Origin: G963668655 sp963668655
GTDB lineage: Bacteria > Myxococcota_A > SURF-8
Direction: 5' to 3'
Length of the DNA stretch: 64,000 bases
NCBI GenBank assembly: GCA_963668655.2
Contig: CAXXPQ010000002.1
Span: forward strand, 1,116,001-1,180,000
Both the position numbers and the translations under genes were made by a program. Positions 53,739 through 62,765 of this stretch are shown in pieces. Under the pieces are notes generated by a model, which saw nothing but the letters and a program-made list of their open reading frames with translations, was not told the DNA's origin and made no database searches. Within the stretch, counting starts at the first letter, position 1. The number at the start of each line of letters is the position of its first letter.

Positions 53739-54044
53739 GAATTTCAAGGCATTTTTTTTCGTTTTCCGCCCGGACGCATCGAAGTGCGGATCAGCGGCCA
53801 AGGCGGCCGGACCGAAAATGGATACGTCAGAAACCGATGACAGGCCGGACCAATCCGCCCGTACCGATTCCCGAACCGTGCCATTTTGAGAACAAGCGGA
53901 AAATTTCTATGTGATTCCGGTCAGATAGACGTCCGCATGTCCCGGATTGGATCGGACTCCGCAAAGAAAAGACCCGCCGGCGCAATGCTTGCGGAATTGC
54001 ATAAATACTTGATTTTTCAATAACCATTTCCGCTTCTTCACAAG

Positions 54045-54060
54045 TTGGCACGCCGCTTGC
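54045..54060 (+). promoter_or_regulatory. Sigma-54 (RpoN) promoter
   Basis: TTGGCACG, then CCGC, then TTGC followed by T matches the -24/-12 consensus exactly, including the GG and GC cores at fixed spacing. The start would be near 54072, giving a 62-nt leader that contains two copies of CGATCATCG (near 54069 and 54112). Such promoters need an enhancer-binding ATPase. Confidence 0.8.
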
Positions 54061-54133
54061 TTACTTCCCGATCATCGTCACGCCGCATGGGCGATGACCT
54101 TCGGAAGTTAACGATCATCGAGGAGATGAAGAC

Positions 54134-55030
54134 ATGAATCGGAACGGGAAGCGGAATTTACGACGGATGGCGGCGGGTTTCGGAATTCTTTTGCTTTTGA
54201 GCCTTACGGCCGTGGCCCAGGCCCAGTCCCTGGCCGCGCCGGAGGAAGCGAAGCCGCAACCTTCCATTGCCGCGCCGGAAAAAACCGCAGCGGATTATCA
54301 GATGGAAAAAGCGAAAATGGAAGCCGAAAAAGCCCGCCTGGATGCGGAAAAAGCTCGCTTGGAGACGGAAAAAATTCGCCTGGAACTGGAACGATTGAAG
54401 ACCGATAAGCCTGCCGCCGCGAAGAAGGACGACGGCAAGGCCGAAAAGGCGAACGAACCGGACAAAGAGAGCGTGGAGGGTCGCCACCGTCACGACGGCC
54501 TGTTTCTGCGCATGTCCACGGGACCGGGCTTCGGCGTCTTCATGGGCAAGGGAACGAAAAACCACGGTCCGGTCGCCATCTACGACGACCCGGAAGGCTA
54601 CGTCTCCACCTGGGGTTTCGTCTTTTCCATCGGCGGAAACGTGGCGGAAAACCTGATCCTGCACGCCGAGTTCGCCGGCATGGGCGGCTTCGCCGGACAG
54701 AGCGAACACCACGAGTTCGGCGGGCATCACCTGGGCCTCGGCGTGACCTATTATTTCATGCCCGCGAACATCTACATCACCGGCTCCGTGGGTCCGTCCT
54801 TCGTCACGATGACCCGCAACGACACCTTCGATCATTGCGACGACGACATGGACTTGGACGCCGCCATCGGAATCGGCGCCAGCTTCGGCGTGGGCCGGGA
54901 ATGGTGGATCAGCGACAACTGGGCCCTGGGCGTTGGCGCCAAGCTTCTGTACTCTTACACCGCCGAGGACGACGATCTCGATATGCACCATGTCGGCGGT
55001 TTGATCCTCTTCACCGCAACCTACGACTGA
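54134..55030 (+). CDS. Coiled-coil outer-membrane barrel protein under sigma-54 control
   Basis: This 298-aa protein has a signal peptide ending near AQAQ. Residues about 50-95 form a regular coiled coil with heptad-like repeats (EKAKMEAEKARLDAEKARLE), followed by a charged linker. From about 120 to 298 there are alternating strands with Gly and aromatic residues, ending in FTATYD, consistent with an 8-strand outer-membrane barrel. It may span the periplasm with the coil and bind peptidoglycan or another partner. Its leader carries a consensus sigma-54 promoter. A two-way terminator follows at 55054-55103. Family unknown. Confidence 0.78.
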   Translation: MNRNGKRNLRRMAAGFGILLLLSLTAVAQAQSLAAPEEAKPQPSIAAPEKTAADYQMEKAKMEAEKARLDAEKARLETEKIRLELERLKTDKPAAAKKDDGKAEKANEPDKESVEGRHRHDGLFLRMSTGPGFGVFMGKGTKNHGPVAIYDDPEGYVSTWGFVFSIGGNVAENLILHAEFAGMGGFAGQSEHHEFGGHHLGLGVTYYFMPANIYITGSVGPSFVTMTRNDTFDHCDDDMDLDAAIGIGASFGVGREWWISDNWALGVGAKLLYSYTAEDDDLDMHHVGGLILFTATYD

Positions 55031-55053
55031 TTCCCTTCCCCATCCCATCCCCC

Positions 55054-55103
55054 AAAAAACGGCCGCCTCTTCCTTGCCGTACGGAAAAGGCGGCCGCTCT
55101 TCG
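55054..55103. terminator. Bidirectional intrinsic terminator
   Basis: CGGCCGCCTCTTCC (55060-55073) pairs with GGAAAAGGCGGCCG (55083-55096) with one mismatch. Six A lie on the left and a T-rich tail on the right, so it serves the converging barrel and activase genes. Confidence 0.82.
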
Positions 55104-55127
55104 TTTATGAATGTCGAAAAGTCGGAT

Positions 55128-58100
55128 TCAGCTTCCGGCCCGCTCGGCCTGGGGCGTCATGCCGTGCCAGGCGGCGCTTTCCCGATAGGCCGGGTCGCTG
55201 GCGATGATGTTGGCCAGGTAGGTGTCGATGATGTCGTTGATGTCGCCCTCGCCGTCGTAGAACATGTTCGCCACCGGAACGCCGTGCTCGGCTTCCAGCT
55301 GCTGGAAGATGCCGCTGGTGATGGCTCCGGGCATGCAGCCGAAGGGCGCGCAGTTGACCACCAGGGAGGCCCCGTTCTTCATGAATTCCACCGCGCGGCC
55401 GAGCGTCAGGATCACCTCGCCCTCGAAGTCCGCCGGGACGAAGCGTTCGCCCTCGGCCATGGTGCGGGCCATGGGCGGCTCGTGGCGATCGTCCAGAATG
55501 GGACTGACCAGCTCCATCAGATGGTTTTCATCCTTGGCCAGAAAGCGGTTTTTGATGTTCGTGGCGATCAGGTCCATCAATTTGCCGTCCCGGTGGCGAA
55601 TGACCCATTCCTCCATGTAGCTGAGATACAACACCCATTCGGACAGGGGCGCCAGCCAGGCCTCGCCCCCGGCGTCCTCCACCCGGCGCACCACGTCCTG
55701 GTTGGTGAAACGGTTGGAGCGCACGTAGATCTCGCCCACCAGTCCCACCAGCGGCTTGCGGCCGTTGTGGCGCGGAATGGCGTTGAACTCGTCGCGCATC
55801 TGTCGGACATGGGCGTCGATGTCCGCTTCTTCCATGAAGATCCGGCTGAAGCGCTCGATCCACTTCTGGTACAGCGCCTCGGTCTCGCCCGGATTGATCT
55901 CGTAGGGGCGGATGCGGCAGCGCACCTTGAACAGTACGTCGTGCAGGACGAAGGCCCGCCAGATGTCCCGGCGCATGCCCTTGTCGTCGCTGCCGTAGCT
56001 GTCCTCCGAGGCCCAGCTCATCATCGGAATGTCCTTCATTCCCTGGCGATCCAAGGCGATGCGGTCCAGGGTGCAGTATTGCCCGAAGCGGCAAGGGCCG
56101 GTGGCCGTGGGCATGAACAAGGCGTGCTTTTCGTTTTGCAGCCCCTCCTTCTCGATGGTGGAGAGAAAGGATCCCAGGGTAGCCGGGCAGGGCAGGCATT
56201 CGCCGCCGCGCGTGTTGGCCCGGCCCTTCAAAAACGCCTCGCGGTTTTCCCGAGGCAGCCCCCGGGCGTTGTAGCCATAGCGCCGGAAGGTGGCGGCGAC
56301 GAAATCCGTGCCGCCTTCCGCCATGGGCGGCACCCACAGGGTGCGGTCCTTCAGCGATTCCTTGTCGGCCGGCGGGCGGATGAATTCCAGGCGCGGAACG
56401 GTGTGGACGGTGTTGCCCTTGATGACGTCGGAGAAAGCTTCCAGGCGGGTCACGTAGCCCGCGTCCGCGCCGTGTTCGTCCAGTTCCAGCATGAGCATGG
56501 GTTTCACGCCCATGATTTCCTCCACGTAGGTCTGGATGAAGGAATCCGGCCCGCAGGAGAAATTGCTGAAATAGACGGCGTAGAGATTGGGCGTGCGGGC
56601 CACGATGCGCGCCGCCTCGATGATCTTGCGCCCGAAGTTCCAGAACATGTTGTGGAATTCCTCGCCGATGTCTTCCTGGGCCAGGGGCAGAAATTCGATG
56701 GGAATCACCGGAAATCCCAGCCGGGCGATCTTCTCCGGCAGATTCAGGTTCGCGCCGGGATCGTAGATGTTGTACGGGCGGCCCAGGATGACGATGGCGG
56801 GCCGGTTCTCGGAAAGCACCTGCCGATAGGCTTCGCCGCCCTCGTTCATCATGCCGTTCTCGAAATTCTTCTGAACGGTGTAGGCCCGCCTCCAGGCCCC
56901 GGCGATCTCCTTCTTGCTGCGTCCCAGCTCGGCTCCCAGATCCCCGTACAGCCTTTTGACGGCCAGCTCGTCCGTCCAGCGGAAGTCCATGGTGGCGCGC
57001 AGAAGGCGCGAGCGGCTGACGCCGTTCAGGTTCATGGCCGCTTCGATGGTGGCCGGCAGCGCAACGTTGTACGGGCAGAAATAGGATTCCGTGGTCTTGC
57101 CGCTCCTGTCCCCGGCGCTGACCATGTAGGGAATGAAAATGCGATCCATGTTGTCGTTTTCGAGCAACTGCCGGGCGTGGCCGTGGGCCAGCTTCACGGG
57201 GAAACAGTAGTCGCTGCCCACCCACTCGGAGGAAAGTTCCACCACGTCGCGATCGGTGGGTTTGGACAACTTCAACCGGTAGCCCAGTTCCGCGAAGAAG
57301 CGCCGCCAGAAGGGATAGTAGCTGTGGGCCAGAAGCGTGCGCGGATAGCCGATGACCGGAGCGTTCTCGGGCAGCCGGATATCCTCCGTGCCGGTTTTGT
57401 TCCACAGGCGATTGCGCTGGCGGAAGAGATCGAACTCCCGGTTCAGCTTGACCTTCTTTTCTTCCGCGTCCCGCCCGCAGAGATAGCCCCAACTCGGGCG
57501 TTCGGAAAGACCCTCCACCTCGGCGAAGGTGATGTGGCAGTGGTTGTTGCAGAGTTCGCAGGTCTCGGTGGAGAGCTTCACCTCTTTTTCCGCGAAAGAC
57601 AGCCCCACGAAGCGGCTGGGTTTTCCGGATGCCTCCACCTGTTTGCGGGTGAGCAGCGCCACGCCCCAGCTTCCCATGACGTGGCAGTAGGGACTGACCA
57701 CCACCTCCACGCCGAGCAGGTTCTCGAAGGCGGCCACGAGGCCCTTGTTGCGCGCCGTCGCGCCCTGGAAGAAGACCTTCTCGCGGCTGTAGTAGCGCGT
57801 GCCCACCACCTTGTTCAGGTAGTTCTGGACCACGGAGTACATCACCGCGCCCATGACCTCCTTGGGACTGTATCCCCGGCGGAGGTACATCTGGGCGTCC
57901 TGTTCCATGAAGACCGTGCAGCGGTCGGAGGTGACCGGCGGCCGAACCCCCATCACCTCGTCGCCCAGGGTGAAGAGGTCGAAGCCCAGCTTGCGGCTGA
58001 GTTCCTCCACGAAGGAACCCGTCCCCGCGGCGCAGACGTAGTTCATGTTGGAGTTGTGCAGGCGGCCGTTCTTGGCGTGGATGTACTTGGCGTCCTGGCC

Positions 58101-59393
58101 GCCGATCTCGAAGATGGTGTCGATGGAGGGATCCGTTTTCATGGCCCCGGTGACGTGGGCGGTGATCTCGTTGATGACCGCGTCCGCGCCGATGACCGCG
58201 CCCACCAGCTTGCGGCCGCTGCCGGTGGTGCCCACGCCCAGGATCTCCTCCTTGCCGCCGTGCGCCTCGATCAGCGTGCGCAGCGCGCGGAAGAGCGCCT
58301 TGGTGGCGTGGATGGGATCGCCGCCCGTCTTGCGGTAGATGTCCACCAGGGCCTCGTCGTTCCCGTCGGTCATCAGAAGTTTCGTGCTGGTGCTGCCGAT
58401 GTCGATACCGATGTAACCCCTCAGGACATTGTTGTCGGGCCAGCGGGTGACGCGCACCTCGTTTTGCTCGTCGTCGATGTATGCCTCCTCGACGGAAAAC
58501 GAAGGGTAATCGCTGCGATGCAGTTCCAGGGACGGTCGGTGGGTTTTCTCGCTGGCCGTGCCGTCCACCCGAAGCAGCTTTTCCCAGTCCGGCCCGTTCT
58601 CCGCTTTCCATGCTTCTGCCGAAAGCGCCGCGCCGAAGGCGGAAAACTCCTGGGGAGCCTCCGGAACCCGGATTTCCAGTCCCAGATCCTCCCGCAGCCA
58701 GCGCATCACTTCCGGGTTGCGCGCCACGCCGCCCACCACGGCCACCTGCCCCTTGGGCTGTCTGCCCTTGAAGAGCGTCATGACGATGGTGTGGGTGAGC
58801 CCCTTGCAGAGTCCGGACCACATCTCGGGCTTGCCGTAGCCCTCCTGCTGGCGGTGAATCAGGTCCGACTTGGCGAAGACGGCGCAGCGAGCGGCCACGC
58901 TGGGTGGGTCGGAGACGAACTCGAAGTCCTTGATGGCGTCGTAATCCAGGCCCAGACGCGCGGCCTGTTCGTCCAGGAACGAGCCCGTTCCGGCGGCGCA
59001 GAGCGTGTTGGTCTGATAGCCGCTGAAATCGCCGTTCTCGTCCAGTTCGATGAGCGACAGCGATCCGCCGCCGATGTCGATAATCAGGCGGGTTTTCGGT
59101 AGTTCCTCCCGGACCGCGCGAATGATGGCGGAAACCTGGTCTTCGGCTTCGAAACCCAACGCCTTGGCGACGGCGGGAGCGTTGTGCCCCACGAAGCGCA
59201 CGGCCCCGATGTCTTTTCCGTTCAGAACGTCCTTCACCACGGCGTGGGTGACTTTATAGATCTCTCCCTTGTGGGGCAGGCTCTTCCGGGCCAGCACCCG
59301 GCCGTTTTCGTCCAAAAGGACGGCCTTGGCGAACAATGCGCCGATGTCCACGCCCAGGCGCGCCCGTCCGTTTCCGGAATGCTTCTCTTGCAT
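55128..59393 (-). CDS. Large acyl-CoA dehydratase activase-related protein
   Basis: The protein is 1421 aa from ATG at 59393, with AAGGGAG upstream. Two BadF/BadG/BcrA/BcrD ATPase domains lie at about residues 13-270 and 325-590, each with an ASKHA phosphate motif (GVDIGALFAK, GIDIGSTSTK) and the Fe-S cysteines (CAAGTGSF and RCAVF or RCTVF). A cysteine motif CELCNNHC at about 612 leads into a DUF2229-like region, then a 2-hydroxyglutaryl-CoA dehydratase-like C-terminus with conserved cysteines (ECLPCPA, GPCRFGQYC, about 1060-1100). Such fused proteins occur in anaerobes and are thought to couple ATP hydrolysis to low-potential electron transfer for acyl-CoA dehydration or reduction. It lies 62 nt downstream of a TetR gene in the same direction. 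Confidence 0.9.
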   Translation of the reverse strand: MQEKHSGNGRARLGVDIGALFAKAVLLDENGRVLARKSLPHKGEIYKVTHAVVKDVLNGKDIGAVRFVGHNAPAVAKALGFEAEDQVSAIIRAVREELPKTRLIIDIGGGSLSLIELDENGDFSGYQTNTLCAAGTGSFLDEQAARLGLDYDAIKDFEFVSDPPSVAARCAVFAKSDLIHRQQEGYGKPEMWSGLCKGLTHTIVMTLFKGRQPKGQVAVVGGVARNPEVMRWLREDLGLEIRVPEAPQEFSAFGAALSAEAWKAENGPDWEKLLRVDGTASEKTHRPSLELHRSDYPSFSVEEAYIDDEQNEVRVTRWPDNNVLRGYIGIDIGSTSTKLLMTDGNDEALVDIYRKTGGDPIHATKALFRALRTLIEAHGGKEEILGVGTTGSGRKLVGAVIGADAVINEITAHVTGAMKTDPSIDTIFEIGGQDAKYIHAKNGRLHNSNMNYVCAAGTGSFVEELSRKLGFDLFTLGDEVMGVRPPVTSDRCTVFMEQDAQMYLRRGYSPKEVMGAVMYSVVQNYLNKVVGTRYYSREKVFFQGATARNKGLVAAFENLLGVEVVVSPYCHVMGSWGVALLTRKQVEASGKPSRFVGLSFAEKEVKLSTETCELCNNHCHITFAEVEGLSERPSWGYLCGRDAEEKKVKLNREFDLFRQRNRLWNKTGTEDIRLPENAPVIGYPRTLLAHSYYPFWRRFFAELGYRLKLSKPTDRDVVELSSEWVGSDYCFPVKLAHGHARQLLENDNMDRIFIPYMVSAGDRSGKTTESYFCPYNVALPATIEAAMNLNGVSRSRLLRATMDFRWTDELAVKRLYGDLGAELGRSKKEIAGAWRRAYTVQKNFENGMMNEGGEAYRQVLSENRPAIVILGRPYNIYDPGANLNLPEKIARLGFPVIPIEFLPLAQEDIGEEFHNMFWNFGRKIIEAARIVARTPNLYAVYFSNFSCGPDSFIQTYVEEIMGVKPMLMLELDEHGADAGYVTRLEAFSDVIKGNTVHTVPRLEFIRPPADKESLKDRTLWVPPMAEGGTDFVAATFRRYGYNARGLPRENREAFLKGRANTRGGECLPCPATLGSFLSTIEKEGLQNEKHALFMPTATGPCRFGQYCTLDRIALDRQGMKDIPMMSWASEDSYGSDDKGMRRDIWRAFVLHDVLFKVRCRIRPYEINPGETEALYQKWIERFSRIFMEEADIDAHVRQMRDEFNAIPRHNGRKPLVGLVGEIYVRSNRFTNQDVVRRVEDAGGEAWLAPLSEWVLYLSYMEEWVIRHRDGKLMDLIATNIKNRFLAKDENHLMELVSPILDDRHEPPMARTMAEGERFVPADFEGEVILTLGRAVEFMKNGASLVVNCAPFGCMPGAITSGIFQQLEAEHGVPVANMFYDGEGDINDIIDTYLANIIASDPAYRESAAWHGMTPQAERAGS

Positions 59394-59455
59394 GTTGCGA
59401 CTCCCTTGATACGTCCGTGTTCGTTTTTCGCGTTCGTTCCCATCCGGCCGAATCC

Positions 59456-60148
59456 CTATTCGGTTTCCTCCTCGGCGATCCGCGCCGCCAGGGGCTCGGC
59501 GAATTCCGGCTGCTTGAGAAGAACGCGCAGAATCATTTCCATCAGGATGCGCCTTCGGCTGTCCACCATGTCCCGGCCGGTGCCGTCGGTTCCCATGAGC
59601 ACGGCCAGAAAGGGGCTGTCGGCGAAGTAGGAAATAATCATGCCGTAAATGGCGGCGAGGAGTTGGTGCGGGTCCACGTTGCGGAACAGGCCCATCTCCA
59701 TGCCTTTTTCGAAGAACTCCACCGCGTCCAGGTACATGGGCAGCACGTGGATCTTCACGAGTTTGAAGAAATAATCCTGGTTTTCGTGTCCGGCCTGCAT
59801 GGCGGTCAGCCGGGCGAAGCTGCGATGCTTGGCGAAGTAGTCGAAGATGGCGAAGAAGAAGCGGCGCAGCTTGTCCACCGGTTCCAGGGGCGCCGGGGCG
59901 ATGTGCTCCACCAGGTCCACCAGATCGAGGAACATGCGGTCCATCACCGCCCGGTGCAGTTCGTCCTTGGTGCGGAAGTAATAGTGCACCATGGCCCCGG
60001 TGATGCCCGCGCCCTCGGCGATTTCCTTGATGCGCGCACCGCCGTAGCCCTTTTCGGAAAAGATGCGCTCCGCGCTGTCCAGAATGCGCTCCCGGGTTTC
60101 CTTGGTCTCCGATTCCGCCGATTTCCGTTCCGTTCCCACGCCGACCAT
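59456..60148 (-). CDS. TetR-family regulator
   Basis: This 230-aa protein has an N-terminal helix-turn-helix at about 18-65: TRERILDSAERIFSEKGYGGARIKEIAEGAGITGAMVHYYF is spread over this region, with the family's typical YYFRTKDELH. The C-terminal ligand domain resembles the CoA- or fatty-acid-linked TetR_C groups. It probably represses its own gene and the downstream activase gene in response to an acyl-CoA or aromatic compound. The upstream 60189-60241 has repeated AAAC and GTTT elements suitable as an operator. It starts with ATG at 60148. Confidence 0.88.
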   Translation of the reverse strand: MVGVGTERKSAESETKETRERILDSAERIFSEKGYGGARIKEIAEGAGITGAMVHYYFRTKDELHRAVMDRMFLDLVDLVEHIAPAPLEPVDKLRRFFFAIFDYFAKHRSFARLTAMQAGHENQDYFFKLVKIHVLPMYLDAVEFFEKGMEMGLFRNVDPHQLLAAIYGMIISYFADSPFLAVLMGTDGTGRDMVDSRRRILMEMILRVLLKQPEFAEPLAARIAEEETE

Positions 60149-60188
60149 GATCCTGTCCCGCCTTTCCCGCCAGACCGCTCGCGTTGCT

Positions 60189-60241
60189 AACCAAACAGTT
60201 TAATCGTTTTGTTTAACCGTCCTGTTTAACCGAACAGTTAG
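60189..60241. promoter_or_regulatory. Candidate TetR operator cluster
   Basis: Just upstream of the TetR gene are the inverted repeats AAACA/TGTTT (60193-60197 and 60210-60214) and CTGTT/AACAG (60222-60226 and 60233-60237), plus two copies of TTTAACCG. They are spaced about two helical turns apart. This fits binding of a dimeric TetR protein and autorepression. Confidence 0.5.
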
Positions 60242-60410
60242 TCGAACAGGGAAATACCGGAAAATATTCCCGCCGTCAAGCAGGAAAATCATGTCTGCTT
60301 GATCTATATGTGATTTCAGTCAGTTACCCGTGGCATTCTTTCTTGTCGGAGCGATTGGGAAGCGGGCGGTGAGGTGAATCGGGACGATCTCCGCAAAGCC
60401 CGGAGGTATT

Positions 60411-61556
60411 CTACGGGACCGTCACCGTGGCCCAGACCGGAAGGTGGTCGGAAAGCTCGGCGAAGTTCTCCCTGGAGCCGATACCCGGATCGGAGAAGAC
60501 GTCGGCGTTGCAGAGCATCAGATCGAGCAGAAAGCCGCTGTGCGGGGCGGTGGTGCGTTCTTCGACGGGCAGGCTCTGGTGGGCGTCGAAAAATCCGGCG
60601 TCGAGAAACGGCCGGATGACCTGGTCGGTGTCCGTTCCGTATTGCAGATCCACCTTGTAAAACCCGGAGTTGAAGTCCCCGCCGATAACCACGGGAACGG
60701 GCCTTTCCCGAATATCGGCGATCATCTCCAGCGCCTGGGCGTGGCGCGGTTCGTCGCTCAGGCTGGACTCGAAATGAATGGCCGAAAGCCCCAGGTACCT
60801 TTCCCCCACCTTCACGTCGGCCGTTATAGCCATGCGCCCTCCCAGACGGGGCTCGCCGGCGTCGCCGGACCAGTCCACGTTGGTTTGGTGACGGATCAGG
60901 CGGACGTTGCCCAGGGGATAGCGGGACAGGATTCCGTTTCCGTGCTCGCACATCGCCGTGATCTGGCCGCCGGAGCCTTCCTCGCGGGGCAGTTCGATGA
61001 ACTCCACGCCGTAAACGAAGTACATCTTCAGCGCCTTGGCGATGTCTTGCAGGATGTATCGGCGGCCGGTGCGGCTGCAACCGCGATCCGCCTCGCTGAC
61101 CAGGATGACGTCCGGCCCGGCGACTTCCGAGCCGCTTTGGAATTGCTGAATGATTTCATCGACTTTATAGCCGCGCTCCATGTTGTAGGCCACGACCAGC
61201 AGGTTGTCCTTGGGCGCATGGGGCGTTTCCACGTAATTTTCGCCCTCCATGGCGCAGTCGATGTAAATGGTGTCCGGAGCGTTTTCCGGATCGGCGGCCT
61301 CGGCGCAGAGCCTCGTGTCCACGATGTCGTCCGGAAGATTCTGCCATTCGAACTCGACGAACGTCATCCCGACCGGTCGATCCTCCTCGGAATCGCCGTC
61401 CGCTTCCTCGCCGTCGTTCTCGGCCTCTTCCACGGCGTCCCCGTCGCCGTCCGCAAGATCGCCGTCGAGATCCGAGACGCCCTCGTTCTCGGAAGCGCAG
61501 GCCGAAAGCAGAACGAAACAGCCGAGCAGCGTCAGAATCAGGGGCGTGGCGCGCAT
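60411..61556 (-). CDS. DGD-linker lipoprotein with endonuclease/exonuclease/phosphatase domain
   Basis: The protein is 381 aa from ATG at 61556, with CAGGAG upstream. Lipobox LSAC is followed by an acidic linker with DGD and Glu-rich repeats to about residue 62. The catalytic domain shows the EEP motifs: VVAYNMERGY (Asn), VSEADRGC (Glu), GGDFNSG (Asp-Asn) and LSDHLPVW (Asp-His at the end). It hydrolyses phosphodiesters, possibly extracellular DNA, lipids or cyclic nucleotides, in a magnesium-dependent way. It is located on the outer face of a membrane. This is a clear case where the DGD linker tethers an enzyme. Confidence 0.88.
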   Translation of the reverse strand: MRATPLILTLLGCFVLLSACASENEGVSDLDGDLADGDGDAVEEAENDGEEADGDSEEDRPVGMTFVEFEWQNLPDDIVDTRLCAEAADPENAPDTIYIDCAMEGENYVETPHAPKDNLLVVAYNMERGYKVDEIIQQFQSGSEVAGPDVILVSEADRGCSRTGRRYILQDIAKALKMYFVYGVEFIELPREEGSGGQITAMCEHGNGILSRYPLGNVRLIRHQTNVDWSGDAGEPRLGGRMAITADVKVGERYLGLSAIHFESSLSDEPRHAQALEMIADIRERPVPVVIGGDFNSGFYKVDLQYGTDTDQVIRPFLDAGFFDAHQSLPVEERTTAPHSGFLLDLMLCNADVFSDPGIGSRENFAELSDHLPVWATVTVP

Positions 61557-61683
61557 GATCGAATCTCCTGAAAGGAAGGAAGGCCGCGTTCGGAACGAAA
61601 CGACGAGCAAGGCCCTACATTGTCACGGAAATCCGTGGAAAGGGTTACGGATTCATGTGAACTTCGTTAAAGATCGGACCGTG

Positions 61684-61712
61684 AAAAAATATCGGGCCGG
61701 AAACCGGCCCGA
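61684..61712 (-). terminator. Intrinsic terminator of the AhpD-like gene
   Basis: On the minus strand TCGGGCCGG and CCGGCCCGA form a 9-bp perfect stem with a 3-nt loop, followed by A, T and six U. It lies about 75 nt past the stop at 61786. Confidence 0.8.
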
Positions 61713-61785
61713 CCGACGCCGCGATTTCGAAACAACCGGAAAAATCCTTCCCGCGCGAGTGCGGCTTTTCGGAGAGCGCCCGATC

Positions 61786-62313
61786 TCACTCGCCGATCTT
61801 GAACGCGCGGAAGAGGATGCTGCTGGTTACCATATTGGCTCCCATGGCCATCGCATCGTAAATATCCTGCTCGGTCCACCCCAGGCTCTTCAACTGTTCG
61901 ATCTCGCCCGATTCGGTGGAATCCGGATCCTTCATGGCTTTGCTCACAAAGGCCAGAAGAGCTTTCTCTTTGTCCGTCGTGGCGATGCTGGTGGGATCCC
62001 CCATGAAATCGGCAATCTGCTGTTCATTCAACCCGGCGAAATTCTTGAGCATGGAGGAATTGAATTCCACGCAGTAAGGATGATCGCAACGGTCGGCGGC
62101 CATCAGGCGAATCTGAGCTAACAGAATCGGGTTCAGGGTGGGGTGGGCCATGTAGTACCCCATGCTCTCCATCACCACTTTCAAGTGCGGCGGACTGATG
62201 GAGTACATCCGCAACGGCATGGGCACCATGCCCGCCGCGGCCTGCATTTGATCGTACGCGCTTTTGACGTCGCCGGTGGCTTCCTCGGGTTTTACGGTCT
62301 TCAAAAGAGACAT
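61786..62313 (-). CDS. AhpD/carboxymuconolactone decarboxylase-like protein
   Basis: The protein is 175 aa from ATG at 62313 with AAAGGAA upstream. It is an all-helical alkylhydroperoxidase AhpD-like fold: KSAYDQMQAAAGMVP, HPTLNPILLAQIRLMAADRC and the helix-turn VSKAMKDPDSTESGEIEQLKSLGWTEQDIYDA. The redox cysteines are spaced CDHPYC (CX4C) instead of the CX2C of AhpD, so peroxidase activity needs checking. It is cytoplasmic and monocistronic. Confidence 0.82.
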   Translation of the reverse strand: MSLLKTVKPEEATGDVKSAYDQMQAAAGMVPMPLRMYSISPPHLKVVMESMGYYMAHPTLNPILLAQIRLMAADRCDHPYCVEFNSSMLKNFAGLNEQQIADFMGDPTSIATTDKEKALLAFVSKAMKDPDSTESGEIEQLKSLGWTEQDIYDAMAMGANMVTSSILFRAFKIGE

Positions 62314-62477
62314 GGCTATTCCTTTCCGTTTGGGTGTGTTTGTCGAAGATCCAAAAGATACGCGAGAGCATTCAAGTTGGCAAGACCGATTTCGACCTTG
62401 AAACATTCCGAATATTCGTTTTTGTTGGAGCAAAGGTCGGATAAAATTTTGATCCGACACATAATACGATGTCCGAC

Positions 62478-62765
62478 TTATAAAACGTCCCGAAACAGCC
62501 GATGGCCTTCGAAAACCGTGACCACGGTGATCTTGTCGTTCGCCAGGCGATACACGATCCGATAGTTGCCTTCAAGCACCTCGCGCAGGGATTCGTCGTT
62601 GAACTCGGGGACGATCCGGCCGAGCCTGGGATGTTTCCTCAAGGCCGCCGTACGGTTGAAAAGACGGGAGACGAAGCGATTGGCGGCTTGGGGATCGTCT
62701 TCGCCGATGTAATCGCCGATGCACTCCAGGTCGTTCAACGCCTTGTCCGACCAGACGATTTTCAT
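62478..62765 (-). CDS. parE: RelE/ParE-family toxin
   Basis: This 95-aa protein has the ParE profile: WSDKALNDLECIGDYIGEDD, ANRFVSRLF, RLGRIVPEF, LREVLEGNYRIVYRL and a terminal VTVFEGHRLF. ParE toxins poison DNA gyrase; RelE toxins cut mRNA. The family cannot be settled, but the absence of RelE's usual basic catalytic cluster favours ParE. Its ATG overlaps the antitoxin stop by 4 nt. Confidence 0.87.
   Translation of the reverse strand: MKIVWSDKALNDLECIGDYIGEDDPQAANRFVSRLFNRTAALRKHPRLGRIVPEFNDESLREVLEGNYRIVYRLANDKITVVTVFEGHRLFRDVL

Larger units (their letters stand above)
53665..54133. other. Divergent regulatory region, 469 nt
   Basis: The region holds a sigma-70 promoter for the tRNA genes on the minus strand and a sigma-54 promoter for the barrel gene on the plus strand. 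Between them an AT-rich part (about 53730-53760 and 53990-54050) includes GCAAT/ATTGC arms at about 53983-54001 that could be an activator site. I found no gene. Confidence 0.55.

Noticed and set aside
55074..59102. Very long plus-strand open frame of over 1300 codons opposite the activase gene
   Set aside because: It mirrors the codon pattern of the activase gene in GC-rich DNA, is low in recognised motifs and has no plausible ribosome-binding site; the opposite strand has clear domain motifs.
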